A stretch of 64,000 nt of DNA from Candidatus Thiosymbion ectosymbiont of Catanema sp. Cochon2018 (lineage in GTDB: Bacteria > Pseudomonadota > Gammaproteobacteria > Chromatiales > Chromatiaceae): assembly GCA_011392765.1 (NCBI GenBank), contig WYCW01000002.1:615449-679448 (forward strand). Direction: 5' to 3'. This document shows, piece by piece, positions 32,838 through 41,806 of this stretch (position 1 is its first letter; each line of letters starts with the position of its first letter). Made by a program: the position numbers and the translations under genes. Under the pieces are notes generated by a model that was not told the DNA's origin, made no database searches, and saw only the letters and a list, made by a program, of their open reading frames with translations.

Positions 32838-33628
32838 TGGGCAAGGTGTGGTTCGTCGGCGCCGGTCCCGGCGATCCCGATTTGATCACGGTCAAGGGAA
32901 GGAACATGGTCTCCAAAGCAGGGGCTATCCTGTACGCCGGATCGCTGGTGTCCGAAGCGGCCTTGCGCTGGGCGCCTCTCGGCTGCGAGATCGCGGACTC
33001 CAAGGACATGACACTGGAGGAGATCACCGATTGGCTGGTCGCAAAGGCGCGGGTCCATGAGCTGGTCGTGCGGCTGCAAACCGGTGACCCTTCCTTGTAC
33101 GGTGCCCTCATCGAGATGGCGCGACCGCTCGATGGGGCTGGAGTCGAGATCGGCGTGGTGCCCGGTGTCTCCTCCGCCATGGCGTCCGCGGCCGCCGCCG
33201 TCGAGAGCCTGACGCTTCCCGAGGTGACACAGACAGTGATACTGACCCGTGTGGAGGGACGCACACCGATGCCCGAAGGTGAGAGTCTGGAGGCGCTGGC
33301 GCGGCATCAGTGCACCCTCTGCCTGTTCCTCTCCGTCGGCTTGTTGGGCAAGGTCCGCGAGGACCTGCTCGCGGCGGGCTGGCGCGAGGACGCGCCCGTG
33401 CTGGTCGTCCAGAAGGCGAGCTGGCCCGGTGAGGAGAAGATCCTGCGCGGCACGCTTGGGGACATCCGGGAGAGATGCCGCGCCGAGAAAATCCGCAGCC
33501 AAGCCATGATCATAGTGAGCCCCACCCTGGGAGCACGGAGCTGGCCGAGTATGAAAAAATCCAAGCTCTATGATTCGAGCTTTACCCATCGATTTCGTCT
33601 GGGTAGAAAGCCTGGGGGAAGCGATTAG
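32837..33628 (+). CDS. cobM: Precorrin-4 C11-methyltransferase
   Basis: CobM/CbiF methylates C11 of (cobalt-)precorrin-4 with S-adenosylmethionine. The protein opens GKVWFVGAGPGDPDLITVKG, the class-III tetrapyrrole methylase loop, followed by LVVRLQTGDPSLYGALIEM, VPGVSSAMASAAAAVESLTL and TVILTRVEGRTPMPEGE, all CobM-typical. The C-terminus shows the usual GDIRERC segment, then about 30 extra residues. It is the last gene of this B12 block. Confidence 0.93.
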   Translation: MGKVWFVGAGPGDPDLITVKGRNMVSKAGAILYAGSLVSEAALRWAPLGCEIADSKDMTLEEITDWLVAKARVHELVVRLQTGDPSLYGALIEMARPLDGAGVEIGVVPGVSSAMASAAAAVESLTLPEVTQTVILTRVEGRTPMPEGESLEALARHQCTLCLFLSVGLLGKVREDLLAAGWREDAPVLVVQKASWPGEEKILRGTLGDIRERCRAEKIRSQAMIIVSPTLGARSWPSMKKSKLYDSSFTHRFRLGRKPGGSD

Positions 33629-33889
33629 AATCAAACGCAATCATTTGGTCGACGAAGTGGATGGCGCTCTTCCCTTTGCATAGATCCAATCACTTGTGAC
33701 ACCACATACTTCGGCGGGATACTGCTCTCATACGGTTTTGAGATTTTGCATCCCGTGTAACACGCCAATCTTCATCCATCGGGGCTCTACTCTCAGGTGG
33801 GTGCGTGGCGGCTCACAACCAGATTGTCCCGAAATCGGCATCTCGACAACGGCTCCAGGTAACCGCGAACAAATGGCCGCTGAGAAAAC

Positions 33890-34228
33890 ATGGACGTGAG
33901 CAATTTTCCTATCGGCCAGAAGATTGTCCTTCGTGACCCGGTGACGGGCATTCGCCGCATCGAGGTCAAGGGCCGCACGCGCGGTCAGCCAGTGCGCCTG
34001 ACCACCAATGAGTGGTACAAAGCGGCGCAGCTTGGCGATAGCTACTGGCTCTATGTCGTTTGGGATCCGCTACAGGATCCGGAGCCCGAGCCGGTCATGA
34101 TCCAGAATCCATTCAAGCACCTCGATTACGCGAAGCGGGAAGTGGTCACGGCGCGGTGCTACGACATCCCGGCGGAGGCCATCGAGAAGGCGAGGGGTTA
34201 CGACAAACGGGGGCACGACGATGCCTAG
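33890..34228 (+). pseudogene. DUF3883-like C-terminal fragment
   Basis: The 112 residues contain IRRIEVKGRTRGQPVRLTTN and EWYKAAQLGDSYWLYVVWDP, the E-x-K...LT-NEW..A motif of the DUF3883 domain, which normally ends helicases or restriction proteins of defence systems. The upstream sequence (33629-33889) has stops in this frame, so only the C-terminal domain is left. It overlaps the following gene by eight bases and may still be expressed with it. Confidence 0.65.
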
Positions 34229-34997
34229 CGAGATCCTGAAAAACAAGCCTTTGGTGGAAACCATACTGGAAGTGAAGTGGGCGATGTTCTCGCCCGCTCC
34301 CAAAGTCCAGTTGGACCCGCATTACAAGCTGCTGTTGGGGCGTTTGTATGAACGGCTTTCGGATAATTATCCGGAGCATGAGCAACTCCCGAGCGCCATG
34401 ATTCCGGACGAGATGTCGGCCCACATGGTTCAGCACCGGTTCCGTCATGCAGCGGCCGATTGGCCGCTCGTGCAGATCGGCCCGGGAATTCTCACGGTGA
34501 ACGATACCCATAAGTACACCTGGGATGACTTTCGAGCGCGATCCCTAACTGCTGTCCAAAAACTTTATGAGGCGCATCCGAAGCCGGCCGATCTGAAGGT
34601 GGATAGCCTACTGCTTCGCTATATCGATGCAGTCGAGCTCGACTATCCGGCGGACGATGTGTATGCCTTTTTGCGGGAAAAGATGAACGTCTCCATCGCC
34701 CTGCCGGAGACCTTGTTCAAGGAAACACCGGTGCAGTCAAGGCCGAGTCATTTCAGCTGGCAATCGGCATACGCATGCGATGACCCGAGAGCAATGGTGA
34801 CGGTGCGGTTCGCAACCGGGCAAAAGGAAGAAAAACCGGCGTTGTTGTGGGAGACCATGGTGCACACACGTGAGCCGGACATCCCGGAGCGGCCCGACGG
34901 ATTCGCTTCCTGGATCGATGCCGCACACACCGTTGCAGACGATTGGTTCTTCAAGTTGATCGAGGGAGAGCTGAAGGGGAGGTTCAGTGGTGACTAG
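34221..34997 (+). CDS. TIGR04255-family protein
   Basis: The start PSEILKNKPLVETILEVKWA and the segment VDSLLLRYIDAVELDYPADD, with IQIGPGIL-like QIGPGILTVNDTHKYTWDDF, are features of the TIGR04255 family (about 250-270 residues, function unknown). Such genes often occur in pairs inside defence or mobile regions. It is tightly packed between the DUF3883 fragment and the next gene, overlapping both. Confidence 0.75.
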   Translation: MPSEILKNKPLVETILEVKWAMFSPAPKVQLDPHYKLLLGRLYERLSDNYPEHEQLPSAMIPDEMSAHMVQHRFRHAAADWPLVQIGPGILTVNDTHKYTWDDFRARSLTAVQKLYEAHPKPADLKVDSLLLRYIDAVELDYPADDVYAFLREKMNVSIALPETLFKETPVQSRPSHFSWQSAYACDDPRAMVTVRFATGQKEEKPALLWETMVHTREPDIPERPDGFASWIDAAHTVADDWFFKLIEGELKGRFSGD

Positions 34998-35541
34998 ACC
35001 GTATGCAGCCATTACCGGCGACAGGAACAGCTCTTGGCTTGGCCAGTTCTCCGGGAGCTGGAGCGAGGATTACCTGGAACCGGCACAACCGACGACCGAC
35101 CTGCTGGCCCTGCTACAGCATTACGGAATGGCCGTGCCGCTGCGCATCACCGTATCCAGCACGCACGTATTCTCGGATGCCTGGACGCTATTGAGAGAGT
35201 TCGACGTGACGTCCCCCGGGGCTATATCCGGGCGGCTGTTAGCAGAGCTTGGCTGGTCGCTCGAAGAGGCTCTGGAAACACGCAGGCGCCTGCGGAGCTT
35301 CGAGAAGAATTGGAACGCACCGGCAATGGAGACCTCCGATGACGAGCGCACCGGGGACAAAACCACTCCGTTCTGGACCAGTCTCCCACTTGAGAAGCTG
35401 GCGGAGATGCAGGGTGTGCAACCTGTGGGAGATCTCGACGAGATCAGCGCGCTCTGGCCAGTGGACGACGATCCCGATCAAATGCTCGCCCACATCCTTG
35501 AAGAACGCGCGTCGCGCCGCGGACTTGCTCGGAAGGAGTAG
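34987..35541 (+). CDS. Partner protein of the TIGR04255 gene, unknown function
   Basis: The 184-residue product starts with GTG overlapping the upstream gene by 11 bases. It contains LRITVSSTHVFSDAWTLLRE and an acidic C-terminal part (ISALWPVDDDPDQMLAHIL). No known motif is visible. The following PIN-toxin fragment begins two bases after its stop, so it could serve as that toxin's antitoxin; alternatively it works only with the TIGR04255 protein. Confidence 0.55.
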   Translation: MVTRPYAAITGDRNSSWLGQFSGSWSEDYLEPAQPTTDLLALLQHYGMAVPLRITVSSTHVFSDAWTLLREFDVTSPGAISGRLLAELGWSLEEALETRRRLRSFEKNWNAPAMETSDDERTGDKTTPFWTSLPLEKLAEMQGVQPVGDLDEISALWPVDDDPDQMLAHILEERASRRGLARKE

Positions 35542-35543
35542 GG

Positions 35544-35729
35544 ATGATGAGCGTTGTGCTTCTCGACACGACTGTCGCTTCTCTGCTGCACCCCAAGAAG
35601 AAGGGGACTGAGGTCAGGGAGCATTACGAGAAGCACATGCAGGGGCAGACCTTGGCACTGTGTTTCTTTTCGCCAGCGAGCCTTTTCCCTTTGCCGGCAA
35701 GGAATCCGCGATACGGGATCTCGGCTTGA
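35544..35729 (+). pseudogene. PIN toxin, N-terminal fragment
   Basis: The start VVLLDTTVASLLHPKKKGTE, then VREHYEKHMQGQTLALCF, matches the first third of PIN-domain toxins, including the first catalytic Asp in LLDT. At about 35660 the sequence joins a fragment of another gene out of frame, and the frame ends after 61 codons. The rest of the PIN domain is absent. Confidence 0.65.
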
Positions 35730-35857
35730 ACGCGGCCATCGTCGATGGTGAGCGCTACGGCTGGTACGGGCTGCGATCGATTCGTTTCCTGAAAGACGTT
35801 TGCGCTGGCTTGTCGGGGCGGAACGAGCTTACTTCATCGGAATTGCAGGCAACATGA
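35660..35857 (+). pseudogene. BtuF-like corrinoid-binding protein, C-terminal fragment
   Basis: The frame FASEPFPFAGKESAIRDLGL, then VDGERYGWYGLRSIRFLKDV, is the C-terminal region of helical-backbone metal receptors of the BtuF type, where SEPYPF and VDGE..SWYG motifs are found. Only about 60 residues remain. Its stop overlaps the cbiC start as ATGA, which suggests that a B12 uptake or binding gene once headed this operon. Confidence 0.6.
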
Positions 35858-36522
35858 AAGAGACGGTTACAGAGCAGATCACTCGGACCGGCCGACAGAT
35901 CGAGCAGGATTCCTTCGCCATTATCGACCGGGAGGCCGGACCGCACGGCTACGACCCGGACCAGTGGGCGATCGTGCGGCGCATGATCCACGCCAGCGCG
36001 GACTTCGAGTTCAGCGGCCTCACACGTTTTCACCCGGCGGCGGTTTCCGCGGGCATCGATGCTATATTCATCGGTTGCCCGATCGTCGCGGACGTGGCCA
36101 TGATCTGCGTCGGTCTGTCGCAACCCAGACTGTCCGGCTTCGGCATGGCGGCGCATCAGTTCATCGGCGATCCGGACGTCATTGCACAGGCCCGGACGCA
36201 GGACAGCACCCGGGCCGTACAGGCTATGCGCAAGGTCCGCGAGCGCGGACTCTTGGATGGCGGCATCGTCGGCGTCGGGAACGCGCCGACCGCCTTGTTG
36301 GAGGTCATGCGCCAGGTGCGCGAGGAGGGGGCACGGCCAGCGCTGGTCGTCGGCATGCCCGTCGGCTTCGTGTCTGCGGCCGAGTCCAAGGCGGCGTTGC
36401 GCGAGATCACCGAGGTCCCCTGGATCATCACCGAAGGGCGCAAAGGGGGGTCTACGCTGGTGGTGGCCGCACTGCACGCCCTCCTGTCCCTGGCCGAGCA
36501 GCGGCGCCGGGAAAGCTCCTGA
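35854..36522 (+). CDS. cbiC: Precorrin-8X methylmutase
   Basis: CbiC/CobH moves a methyl group from C11 to C12 of precorrin-8X. The protein shows IEQDSFAIIDREAG, RRMIHASADFEFSG with the catalytic His, FIGCPIVADVAMICVGL, and GIVGVGNAPTALLEVMR with GMPVGFVSAAESK. The start at 35854 is set by the family N-terminus (KETVTEQITRTGRQIEQ). It begins a cbiC-cbiD-cobL block; a 58-base gap separates it from cbiD. Confidence 0.93.
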   Translation: MKETVTEQITRTGRQIEQDSFAIIDREAGPHGYDPDQWAIVRRMIHASADFEFSGLTRFHPAAVSAGIDAIFIGCPIVADVAMICVGLSQPRLSGFGMAAHQFIGDPDVIAQARTQDSTRAVQAMRKVRERGLLDGGIVGVGNAPTALLEVMRQVREEGARPALVVGMPVGFVSAAESKAALREITEVPWIITEGRKGGSTLVVAALHALLSLAEQRRRESS

Positions 36523-36580
36523 GTCCGAGCGCCCCAACTCGTGCAGATGAACCCGATCATCTGAAAAGGTATGGCGCGGT

Positions 36581-37690
36581 TTGTCCCCGAAAAAGCACAA
36601 GGGCATGCGCACGGGCTTCACCACCGGGGCCTGCGCCGCGGCGGCTGCCAGGGCGGCGACGCTGGGCCTGCTGGAAGGGCGGGTGCCCGATTCCGTGCGC
36701 TGCGACCTGCCGAGCGGACAGCCCGTCGATTTCGCGGTGACCGACGGTCGCTGCGACGAGCTGCAATCCCACGCGGTCGTGATCAAGGATGCCGGCGATG
36801 ATCCCGATCAGACCGACGGTGCCCATTTGACCGCCGACGTTCGGCTGCTTCCGGGCGAGCCCGGGCGCTTGTCGCTCATCGGTGGTCTCGGCGTCGGCAC
36901 CGTGACCATGCCGGGCCTCGGACTGGAGGTCGGCGGTCCCGCCATCAACCCGGTGCCGCGGTGCAATATCGCGGACAATGTGCGCGCGGCAGCGGGTGCC
37001 TTGCTCGATGACGGTGGGTTGGAGATCGGCATCTCCGTCCCCGGCGGAGAAGAGATCGCCAAAAAAACCCTGAACCCGCGGCTCGGTATCCTCGGCGGCA
37101 TCTCTATCCTCGGGACCTCGGGCATCGTGCATCCCTACTCCACGGCCTCGTTTCGCGCGACCCTGGTCCAGGGCATCCAGGTCGCGGCGGCACAGGGACA
37201 GGATACGGTCGTGCTCACGACGGGCCGGCGCACCGAGAAGTTCGCCATGCGGCAGCTGCCCCATTTGTCGCCCGTCTGCTTCGTGCAGATGGGCGATTTC
37301 CTGCGTGCCGCCTTCGACACCCTGGTCGAGGTCGCCATCGACAAGGTAGTCATCGGCGGTATGGTGGGCAAGCTCACCAAGATGGCCCAGGGGGCCACCA
37401 TGACCCACGCCGGACGCGGTGCCGTGGACACCGGACTGCTTGCCGAGCTGGCCGCTGACATCGGAGCGCCGTCAGACACATGCTCGGCCATCCGCGAGGC
37501 CAAGACCGCGCGCTACGCCGCCGAGCGCATGCAGACCCTGGGGCTGCTCGGCGTCTTCCATCAAGCCCTGGCCGAGCGCGTGGTGCAGACCCTCACCGGG
37601 CGCTATCCGCGTAAATTTCAGTTGCGGGTGCTGGTGTGCGACCTGGACGGCAACAAGATCGCCGAAGCGGCGTCGGGGACCGACCGGTGA
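36581..37690 (+). CDS. cbiD: Cobalt-precorrin-5B C1-methyltransferase
   Basis: CbiD methylates C1 in the oxygen-independent pathway. The protein starts with TTG, then MRTGFTTGACAAAAARAATL, the conserved opening. VVIKDAGDDPDQTDGAHLTA, NPVPRCNIADNVRAA, ILGTSGIVHPYSTASFRATL and GKLTKMAQGATMTHAGRGAV follow. The 369-residue length is normal. The presence of CbiD and CbiG supports the cobalt-early route. It overlaps the cobL start by four bases (GTGA). Confidence 0.93.
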   Translation: MSPKKHKGMRTGFTTGACAAAAARAATLGLLEGRVPDSVRCDLPSGQPVDFAVTDGRCDELQSHAVVIKDAGDDPDQTDGAHLTADVRLLPGEPGRLSLIGGLGVGTVTMPGLGLEVGGPAINPVPRCNIADNVRAAAGALLDDGGLEIGISVPGGEEIAKKTLNPRLGILGGISILGTSGIVHPYSTASFRATLVQGIQVAAAQGQDTVVLTTGRRTEKFAMRQLPHLSPVCFVQMGDFLRAAFDTLVEVAIDKVVIGGMVGKLTKMAQGATMTHAGRGAVDTGLLAELAADIGAPSDTCSAIREAKTARYAAERMQTLGLLGVFHQALAERVVQTLTGRYPRKFQLRVLVCDLDGNKIAEAASGTDR

Positions 37691-38970
37691 CCGATCCCTG
37701 CCGCATCATCGGTGTGCTCGACAACGGGATCGACGGCCTCACGCCCGAGGCCCTTGCCCACATTCGGGACGCCGATCTGGTCATCGGCGGGACGCGCACG
37801 CTCGCGCTCCTCAAAGGCGAGCTCAAGGAAACAGCAGTTACGCAAGACCTGACCGGCCGGCTCTCGAAGATCCCGGAGTGGATTACGCAAGCACAGGCGC
37901 GAGGGCAAAGCGTCGTGGTCCTGGCCACCGGCGATCCCTTGTGCCACGGCATCGCGGCCCATCTTTCAACGCGGCTGAGTGTCGGGACCTACCAGGTGCT
38001 GCCCAATGTATCGACCGTCCAGCTGGCCTGCGCCCGCTTATGTGTGGCCTGGCAGGATATGAAGATCCTGTCCGTGCACCAAAGCGACGCCGGGGAGTGG
38101 CGGGAAGGGGCCGGTCCCGAGCATGGCCTGTATCCGCTTCTCCGCGCGGTGGAACGGCATGACCGGCTGGCGGTCCTGACCAGCGCGCAGAACTCGCCGG
38201 ACCGCGTCGCACGTATGCTGGTCGCCGAGGGCCTCGACGCCGAGCTTCGGCTCGGGGTGGCCGAGCGCCTGGCGCGAGACGACGAGCGTATCCTGACGGG
38301 TCTTTCTGTCGCCGAGGCGGCCGGGCTCGGGTTTGCCGACCCCAACGTTCTTCTGCTTTGGCGGGAGGCTCCTCGGCGACCGCGGGTCCTGTTCGGGTTA
38401 GCGGACGATCAATATCTGCAGCGTCGCCCCGAAAAGGGCCTTATTACCAAGCGCGAGGTGCGGGCCCTGTCCCTGGCACGATTGCAGCTGCGCGCGGACA
38501 GCATCGTCTGGGACATCGGCGCCGGCGCCGGCTCCCTCGGCCTGGAGGCCGCCCGGCTGTGCCCCGAGGGACATGTCTACGCCATCGAGAAGGATGCGCA
38601 AGATGTTCGGATCTGCACCCAAAACCGGCGCCGGCTCGGCGTGACCAACTACAGCCTGACCGAAGGCAAGGCCCCGGACGGCCTTGACGGCTGGCCCGAT
38701 GCGGACGCCGTATTCATCGGCGGGACGGGCGGTGAGCTGGCCGCCTTGATTCGCTTGTGCCTTCGCCGGTTGACACCGGGCGGAGCTCTGGTGATGAATT
38801 TCGTTACCTTCGAAAACTTGAGCTTAGCGCTGAGCGAGCTCAAGGACTGCGGCGCGGCCTGGGACCTTACGCAGCTTCAGGCGTCGCGCAGCCGTCCCGT
38901 CCTGGACAGGCATCGATTGGCGGCGGAGAATCCGGTGTGGATTCTTTGCGCGCAAGCGAAAACGGCTTGA
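37687..38970 (+). CDS. cobL: Precorrin-6Y C5,15-methyltransferase (decarboxylating), CbiE-CbiT fusion
   Basis: The N-terminal CbiE half (DPCRIIGVLDNGIDGLTPEA, VVVLATGDPLCHGIAAHL, LPNVSTVQLACARL) methylates C5. The C-terminal CbiT half (ITKREVRALSLARLQLRADS, VWDIGAGAGSLGLEAARL, DAVFIGGTGGELAALI) methylates C15 and removes the acetate at C12. Both SAM-binding loops are intact and the order is that of CobL. The GTG start overlaps the cbiD stop. Confidence 0.93.
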   Translation: MTDPCRIIGVLDNGIDGLTPEALAHIRDADLVIGGTRTLALLKGELKETAVTQDLTGRLSKIPEWITQAQARGQSVVVLATGDPLCHGIAAHLSTRLSVGTYQVLPNVSTVQLACARLCVAWQDMKILSVHQSDAGEWREGAGPEHGLYPLLRAVERHDRLAVLTSAQNSPDRVARMLVAEGLDAELRLGVAERLARDDERILTGLSVAEAAGLGFADPNVLLLWREAPRRPRVLFGLADDQYLQRRPEKGLITKREVRALSLARLQLRADSIVWDIGAGAGSLGLEAARLCPEGHVYAIEKDAQDVRICTQNRRRLGVTNYSLTEGKAPDGLDGWPDADAVFIGGTGGELAALIRLCLRRLTPGGALVMNFVTFENLSLALSELKDCGAAWDLTQLQASRSRPVLDRHRLAAENPVWILCAQAKTA

Positions 38971-39068
38971 ATAACAAAATTACAACACCACCCTCTCGTC
39001 CAGGGGCGGGGGGCGCGCCCGGACATGACAGCCTCGGCTTGATGAGAGTGCGTCGTTGCGCTATTGTC

Positions 39069-39090
39069 CGTAATACATATGCGTAATACG
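39069..39090. promoter_or_regulatory. Putative operator/promoter of the vapBC pair
   Basis: CGTAATACATATGCGTAATA (plus CG) contains two GTAATAC repeats and an outer CCGTA/TACGG dyad, 11-32 bases before the antitoxin start. Such paired sites are typical operators for RHH antitoxins. The role is inferred from position. Confidence 0.4.
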
Positions 39091-39100
39091 GTTTCGATCC

Positions 39101-39352
39101 ATGACCATATCCGTTCGACTCGACCCTGAAACCGAGAACAGCCTGCGCGAACACTTGCGCCGCGATCGGATCTCTCTGTCCGAGTTCGTTCGCGACGCCG
39201 CGCGCGAGAAGCTTGCGCGTTACGTCAAGCCGCTCACGCCATACGAGATCGGCGAGCCCTTGTTTGGCCGCTACGCCAGCGGGGACGCCAATCGCAGCAG
39301 TTCGCGCAAGCGGCTACTGCGCGAGAAGATCGGTGCGAAGCATCGTCGTTGA
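39101..39352 (+). CDS. Ribbon-helix-helix antitoxin (VapB-like)
   Basis: The 83 residues begin MTISVRLDPETENSLREHLR, then RDRISLSEFVRDAAREKLAR, a clear CopG/RHH DNA-binding fold. The basic C-terminal part (GDANRSSSRKRLLREKIG) is the toxin-binding side. It overlaps the PIN toxin gene by 20 bases, so the pair is coupled. The pair sits between cobL and cobI. Confidence 0.82.
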   Translation: MTISVRLDPETENSLREHLRRDRISLSEFVRDAAREKLARYVKPLTPYEIGEPLFGRYASGDANRSSSRKRLLREKIGAKHRR

Positions 39353-39746
39353 CAGTGGTCCCTTGATCGCGCTGTTCGACGCCTCGGACGAGTACCACGG
39401 ACGCGCCGTGCAATTCGTGCGGAATCTGTCCGATGGACTGGTCACCAATCTGCCTGTCATTACCGAGGTCATCTACATGCTCGACTTCTCGGCCCAGGCC
39501 CAGCGGGATTTCCTCTACTGGTCCGAGAGAGCGATGGTGATCGACACGGAAACCCGGGGCGATTTCCCGAGAATCCGCGCAATCCTGGACAAGTACGGCG
39601 ATTTGCCCGCCGATTTCGCCGATGCGTCTCTCATCGCCCTGTGCGAGCGACTCAAAACAACGGCCATCGCGAGCGTCGACCGCGATTTCACCATTTACCG
39701 CACCCGCGATCGAAATCCGTTCCGCAACCTGTTTTTCGAGCATTGA
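39333..39746 (+). CDS. PIN-domain toxin (VapC-like)
   Basis: A GTG at 39333 inside the antitoxin gene starts VRSIVVDSGPLIALFDASDE, with the first catalytic Asp. VTNLPVITEVIYML holds the conserved Glu, and LPADFADASLIALCERLKTT and VDRDFTIYRTRDR carry the last acidic residues. All four PIN acidic positions are present and the length (137) is normal, so this toxin looks intact. Confidence 0.85.
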   Translation: MRSIVVDSGPLIALFDASDEYHGRAVQFVRNLSDGLVTNLPVITEVIYMLDFSAQAQRDFLYWSERAMVIDTETRGDFPRIRAILDKYGDLPADFADASLIALCERLKTTAIASVDRDFTIYRTRDRNPFRNLFFEH

Positions 39747-39784
39747 CCACGCCCTGGTTCTTCGGCATCGAGTCGAGGAGAATC

Positions 39785-40582
39785 ATGCACCGCATCGGAA
39801 CCCTCTACGGTGTATCCCTGGGACCCGGCGACCCGAACCTGATCACCCGCCGCGCCTGGGCGCTGCTGCAACGCGACGACGCGCACTGGACCTATCCCGT
39901 GCGGGGCAAGGAGCACGAGAGTTTCGCACTGACCATCGCCAAGGCCGCAGGTCTGAAGGTGCCGGCCGCCGGGGAAGCACTGGTCTTTCCGATGACCCAT
40001 GACAGGCACAAGCTCGAGACCGCTTGGTCCCAGGCCGCCGAGCGCGTGCTCCGGGTCCTGTACCGGGGGACCGATGTGCTCTTCCTGGTGGAGGGCGATG
40101 CCTCCACCTACTCCAGCTTCGGCTATCTGGCCGGCGCCGTATCCGAGCTGGATGCGGACATTGCGGTGGAGACCGTCGCCGGCGTCACCTCGTTCAGCGC
40201 CTCGGCGGCCCGCTTGCGGATGCCGCTGGCGGACCTGGACGACCGCATGGCCATCCTCCCGGCGGGCTACGGCGTCGAGACCATCGATCATCTCCTGAAC
40301 GAGCACGACACCCTGGTGCTGCTCAAGGTCAAGCCCCTGCTGGACGATATCATCGACCTCCTGGAGCGGCGCGGTCTGCTGGAACATGCCGCCTTCATCG
40401 AACGGACCGGGACCCCCGAGGAGCGCGTGGTGCGGGACATCCGGTCCCTGCGCGGGGCGCGGGTAAACTATCTCTCCCTGCTGCTGGTAAAGAATCCCTA
40501 TCGCGAACGGGGCCCGATGATCCGGGGCTGCGCGAAGAAGCCCGGTCGTCTGAAAGAAGTGCAGACCGATGGCGCGCAGTGA
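39785..40582 (+). CDS. cobI: Precorrin-2 C20-methyltransferase
   Basis: CobI/CbiL methylates C20 of (cobalt-)precorrin-2. The start at 39785 gives HRIGTLYGVSLGPGDPNLIT, the normal opening with its SAM loop. VLFLVEGDASTYSSFGYLAG and VAGVTSFSASAARLRMPLAD follow, with ILPAGYG and the C-terminal LSLLLVKNP. The length (265) fits CbiL/CobI. It is separated from cobL by the vapBC pair and from cbiG by a repeat unit. Confidence 0.93.
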   Translation: MHRIGTLYGVSLGPGDPNLITRRAWALLQRDDAHWTYPVRGKEHESFALTIAKAAGLKVPAAGEALVFPMTHDRHKLETAWSQAAERVLRVLYRGTDVLFLVEGDASTYSSFGYLAGAVSELDADIAVETVAGVTSFSASAARLRMPLADLDDRMAILPAGYGVETIDHLLNEHDTLVLLKVKPLLDDIIDLLERRGLLEHAAFIERTGTPEERVVRDIRSLRGARVNYLSLLLVKNPYRERGPMIRGCAKKPGRLKEVQTDGAQ

Positions 40583-40682
40583 AACGGAGTGCAACTCCTG
40601 ATACCACCTTCTCGGGATCGGAGTGGAACAAGTCTCGCGCAGAGGCGCAGAGGATGACGGAGAACAACATTGGGACTCTGCT

Positions 40683-40910
40683 AGGACTCCTTGAGGGGCC
40701 CGTAGCTTTACAAATGAGTCAAATTTTGCGTGCACTCAATGATGCGGTTTGCTGAGCGTTTCGATCTCTTTTTTGTCCACAGATTACGCAGATTTTCGCA
40801 GATTATTTCATTCTTAATCTGCGAAAATCTGCGTAATCTGTGGACAAAAAATCTTTACCTCCTTGACAGAAGACTCACGCCTCGTCGGTCTGAGGCAACG
40901 CCTCGCTAGT
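40683..40910 (+). repeat. Head-tail repeat unit D
   Basis: The head AGGACTCCTTGAGGGGCCCG with CTTTACAAATGAGTCAAA starts it and the tail CTCGTCGGTCTGAGGCAACG with CCTCGCTAG ends it. The middle is a long perfect hairpin. It is the same class as unit A, with a different palindrome inside. Confidence 0.7.
40769..40851. repeat. Perfect 37-bp hairpin
   Basis: Arms 40769-40805 and 40815-40851 are exact reverse complements with a 9-base loop. The left arm contains CCACAGATTACGCAGATTTT. A looser relative is at 9113-9178. The long perfect arms suggest either recent formation or active maintenance. Confidence 0.85.
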
Positions 40911-41023
40911 GGTAGGCGGGATTGAGGAAAGCCGGCATTGCTCATTGCATCAACGGACTCGAAGAATAGGTTCCTCTGCGTCTTTGCGTCTCTGCGCGAT
41001 CATCTGATTTCTGCGAGATAAAG

Positions 41024-41806
41024 ATGGCAATAGAAGAACTGCCGCGATGTAGCGCCAGCGACGAGCCGCGCGTGGTGCTGGCTGCGGTCGCCCGGCCGGG
41101 GGCCCATCAGGCACGCCGTTTGGTCCAACATCTGTCTACCGCCAAGGTCATGGTCTCGGCTCCGCACGCGCCCCTGCTGGACGGCGTTTCCGGCGCGGTC
41201 GTCACGTACTCGGGGGCGCTGAGCGGCCAGGTCGCAAGACTGATGCAAGGCTTCGATCAGATCGTCTTCTTCCTCGCGGTCGGCGCCGTGGTGCGGCTGA
41301 TCGCCCCGCACCTGCGCTCCAAGTACGAGGACCCCGGCGTGATCGCCATCGACGACGCCGGGCGGTTCGTCGTGCCGGTGCTGTCCGGGCACGTAGGCGG
41401 CGCGAATGCCTTTGCGGTGCGAGTCGCCGACTTGCTGGGGGCAACGGCGGTGATCACCACCGCATCCGACGTCGCTGGCACCATCGCGGTCGACATCCTG
41501 GGACGCGATTTGGGCTGGCGCGTGGAGGCGCCCAAGATCAACCTTAAGCGCGTCGCCGCCCGGGTGGTCAACGGTGAGCCGATCGCCTTCGTGCAGGAGG
41601 CGGGATCCAAGGCCTGGTGGAAAGGGCCCGGACCGCTGCCGGAGAACATCCGGTTGTTCGACCGACTCGATGACCTGGACCCGAGTCTGCACAAGGACAC
41701 CTGCGGTGCGGTACTCCTGGTGACCCGCCGCGAGATCCCCGCGGAACTTTGGCGCCGGCTCGGGGAGCGCTTGGTGGCCTATCGCCCGCCAGAGGACCAA
41801 CCATGA
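41024..41806 (+). CDS. cbiG: Cobalt-precorrin-5A hydrolase CbiG, N-terminal and core domains
   Basis: CbiG opens the delta-lactone of cobalt-precorrin-5A, releasing acetaldehyde. The protein shows QIVFFLAVGAVVRLIAPHLR, KYEDPGVIAIDDAGRFVVPV and LSGHVGGANAFAVRVADLLG, ITTASDVAGTIAVDILG. The C-terminal domain found in one-piece CbiG is instead a separate gene that overlaps by four bases (ATGA). The split form is known in other bacteria. Confidence 0.9.
   Translation: MAIEELPRCSASDEPRVVLAAVARPGAHQARRLVQHLSTAKVMVSAPHAPLLDGVSGAVVTYSGALSGQVARLMQGFDQIVFFLAVGAVVRLIAPHLRSKYEDPGVIAIDDAGRFVVPVLSGHVGGANAFAVRVADLLGATAVITTASDVAGTIAVDILGRDLGWRVEAPKINLKRVAARVVNGEPIAFVQEAGSKAWWKGPGPLPENIRLFDRLDDLDPSLHKDTCGAVLLVTRREIPAELWRRLGERLVAYRPPEDQP

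Noticed and set aside
35755..36786. Minus-strand frame of 343 codons opposite cbiC
   Set aside because: CbiC on the plus strand is unmistakable. The antisense product has no family features.
39695..40735. Minus-strand frame of 346 codons opposite cobI
   Set aside because: It is the antisense shadow of cobI and continues into repeat DNA.
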